From positions 1 to 64,000 of the forward strand of contig NZ_FNOH01000016.1 of assembly GCF_900106535.1 (NCBI RefSeq): a stretch of 64,000 bases of DNA, read 5' to 3'. The notes under the pieces were generated by a model. The model was not told where the DNA came from. It did not search any database and was given only the letters and a program-made list of their open reading frames with translations. A program made the position numbers and the translations under genes. This document shows positions 62,748 to 64,000 of the stretch, piece by piece; within the stretch, counting starts at the first letter, position 1, and each line of letters starts with the position of its first letter. The stretch comes from Myxococcus xanthus (lineage in GTDB: Bacteria > Myxococcota > Myxococcia > Myxococcales > Myxococcaceae).

Positions 62748-64000
62748 ATGGACATCCACGAGAACATCCTCACCGCCATTGGCAACACGCCGCTGGTCAA
62801 GCTCAACAAGCTTGTCGGGCCGAACGACGCGACCGTGCTGGTCAAGTGCGAGTTCATGAACCCGGGCGCGTCCATCAAGGACCGCATGGCGCTCTACATC
62901 CTCGAGAAGGCCGAGCGGGAGGGGAAGCTCAAGCCCGGCGGCACCATCGTCGAGAACACGTCCGGCAACACCGGCATGGGCGTGGCGCTGGCCGCGGCCG
63001 TCAAAGGCTACAAGTGCATCTTCACCATGCCGGACAAGATGTCCCTGGAGAAGATCAACCGCCTCAAGGCGCTGGGCGCGCAGGTGGTGGTGACGCCGAC
63101 GAACGTGCCGGCCGAGGACCCGCGCAGCTACTACGAGACGGCCAAGCGCCTGCACCGCGAGACGCCGGGCGCGTTCATGCTCAACCAGTACCACAACCCC
63201 GACAACATCGAGGCGCACTACAACACCACCGGTCCTGAGATCTACAAGCAGACCGAGGGCAAGTTCGACTACTTCGTCGCGGGCCTGGGCACCGGCGGCA
63301 CCATGAGCGGCGCCGGCAAGTTCCTGAAGGAGAAGATTCCCGGCCTCAAGAACGTGGGCGTGGACCCGGAGGGCTCCGTCTACGAGGGCTACTTCAAGAC
63401 GGGCAAGCTGACCGAGCCGCACGTCTACAAGGTGGAAGGCATCGGCGAGGACATGCTGTGCGGCGCCATGGACTTCACCCACCTGGACGACGTGCGCCAG
63501 GTCGATGACCGCCAGTGCTTCATCGCCGCGCGCCGCCTGGCGCGTGAGGAAGGCATCTTCGCCGGCGGCTCCTCGGGCGCGGCGATTCACGTCGCGGTGC
63601 AGCTGGCCAAGGAAGTGGGCAAGGGCAAGACGATTGTCGTCGTGCTGCCGGACTCGGGCAGCAGCTACATCAGCAAGTTCCACTCCGACGAGTGGATGCG
63701 CGACAACGGCTTCCTGGAGGAGAAGGGCGCCGGCACCATCCGCGACATCCTGGGCGACAAGCGCAAGGACGTGAAGACGGCGCGCCGCGGTGACAAGGTC
63801 GACCAGGTGGTCGAGACGATGCGCGGCCACGGCATCAGCCAGATGCCGGTGGTGGGCGACGACGGCCGCACGGTGGGCATGGTGCACGAGTACGACCTGC
63901 TCAACGCGCTGGTCGCCGGCAAGGCGAAGTTCTCCGACACCATCGACAGCATCATCGCGCCGCTGCAGGGCGCGCTGTCGCTCGACACCAGCATCGCCCG
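62748..64000 (+). CDS. PLP-dependent cystathionine beta-synthase / cysteine synthase with CBS domains (3' end cut)
   Basis: 417 codons run to the window edge without a stop. ILTAIGNTPLVKLNKL and SIKDR (Lys44, PLP Schiff base), TSGNTGMG, and the GTGGT motif define the fold-type II core. From about residue 355 a CBS-type pair begins (GDKVDQVVETMRGHGISQMPVVGDDG). Architecture fits cystathionine beta-synthase with C-terminal CBS domains. The two sulfhydrylase and CBS activities cannot be separated here. The ATG follows a promoter-like sequence. Confidence 0.93.
   Translation, partial: MDIHENILTAIGNTPLVKLNKLVGPNDATVLVKCEFMNPGASIKDRMALYILEKAEREGKLKPGGTIVENTSGNTGMGVALAAAVKGYKCIFTMPDKMSLEKINRLKALGAQVVVTPTNVPAEDPRSYYETAKRLHRETPGAFMLNQYHNPDNIEAHYNTTGPEIYKQTEGKFDYFVAGLGTGGTMSGAGKFLKEKIPGLKNVGVDPEGSVYEGYFKTGKLTEPHVYKVEGIGEDMLCGAMDFTHLDDVRQVDDRQCFIAARRLAREEGIFAGGSSGAAIHVAVQLAKEVGKGKTIVVVLPDSGSSYISKFHSDEWMRDNGFLEEKGAGTIRDILGDKRKDVKTARRGDKVDQVVETMRGHGISQMPVVGDDGRTVGMVHEYDLLNALVAGKAKFSDTIDSIIAPLQGALSLDTSIA

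Overview
This GC-rich window (about 70% G+C by eye, with strong third-position G/C bias) looks like a myxobacterial chromosome (Myxococcus or a close relative). The signs are Ser/Thr kinases fused to zinc ribbons, PEGA or SUMF1 domains, DUF4388 proteins, a CFI-box protein, a 'vegetative protein'-type zinc-binding protein, lipoprotein-type M16 peptidases, and dense overlapping operons. The genus call is inference.

Region 1 (1-6.6 kb) is an accessory island on the minus strand. It reads DUF6484 > TIGR02270 (HEAT-like) > DUF2169 > ketosynthase-like > PHH/HNH-type nuclease candidate > Imm11-like immunity protein > PAAR-like DUF4150. The far end abuts a decayed IS66 element. It has the content of a type VI secretion effector-immunity cassette, with no structural T6SS genes in view.

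Region 2 (6.8-31 kb) is mostly core genome. It holds the tmRNA gene (tag ANDNVELALAA), a catalytic/non-catalytic M16 peptidase pair, an OmpA-type outer-membrane protein, a TlpA/CFI-box operon, an HtrA protease, a small zinc-binding protein, a TrmJ-like methyltransferase, purC, and convergent purB. purB is coupled by overlapping codons to a substrate-binding protein and a kinase-SUMF1 protein. dut and an M23 peptidase/membrane-protein pair follow.

Region 3 (27-38 kb) is the classical translation/RNA operon rimP-nusA-ylxR-infB-ylxP-rbfA-truB-rpsO-pnp on the minus strand, with a good internal sigma-70-type promoter before rpsO.

Region 4 (38-50 kb) has a nitrilase, a FecR/LysM/HD-GYP operon, a DUF971 protein, a PEGA kinase, the ClpXP adaptor SspB, smpB, panC, panB, a deoxynucleoside kinase, rsmA and tsaD. 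With ssrA at 7 kb, the window therefore carries tmRNA, its partner SmpB and its degradation adaptor SspB.

Region 5 (50-64 kb) starts with a response regulator-DUF4388-TPR protein. Next is a 1,782-residue protein made of a DUF4388-like N-terminus, about 950 residues of Arg/Leu/Ala/Glu hexads, a J domain and TPRs. Its gene contains an almost perfect 843-bp tandem duplication. After it come trmL, DUF192, a PP2C phosphatase, a MurU/AmgK-like cell-wall recycling pair, and a cysteine synthase/CBS gene cut by the window end. The two strongest candidates for new biology are the T6SS-like cassette and the hexad-repeat J-domain protein with its DUF4388 neighbour.
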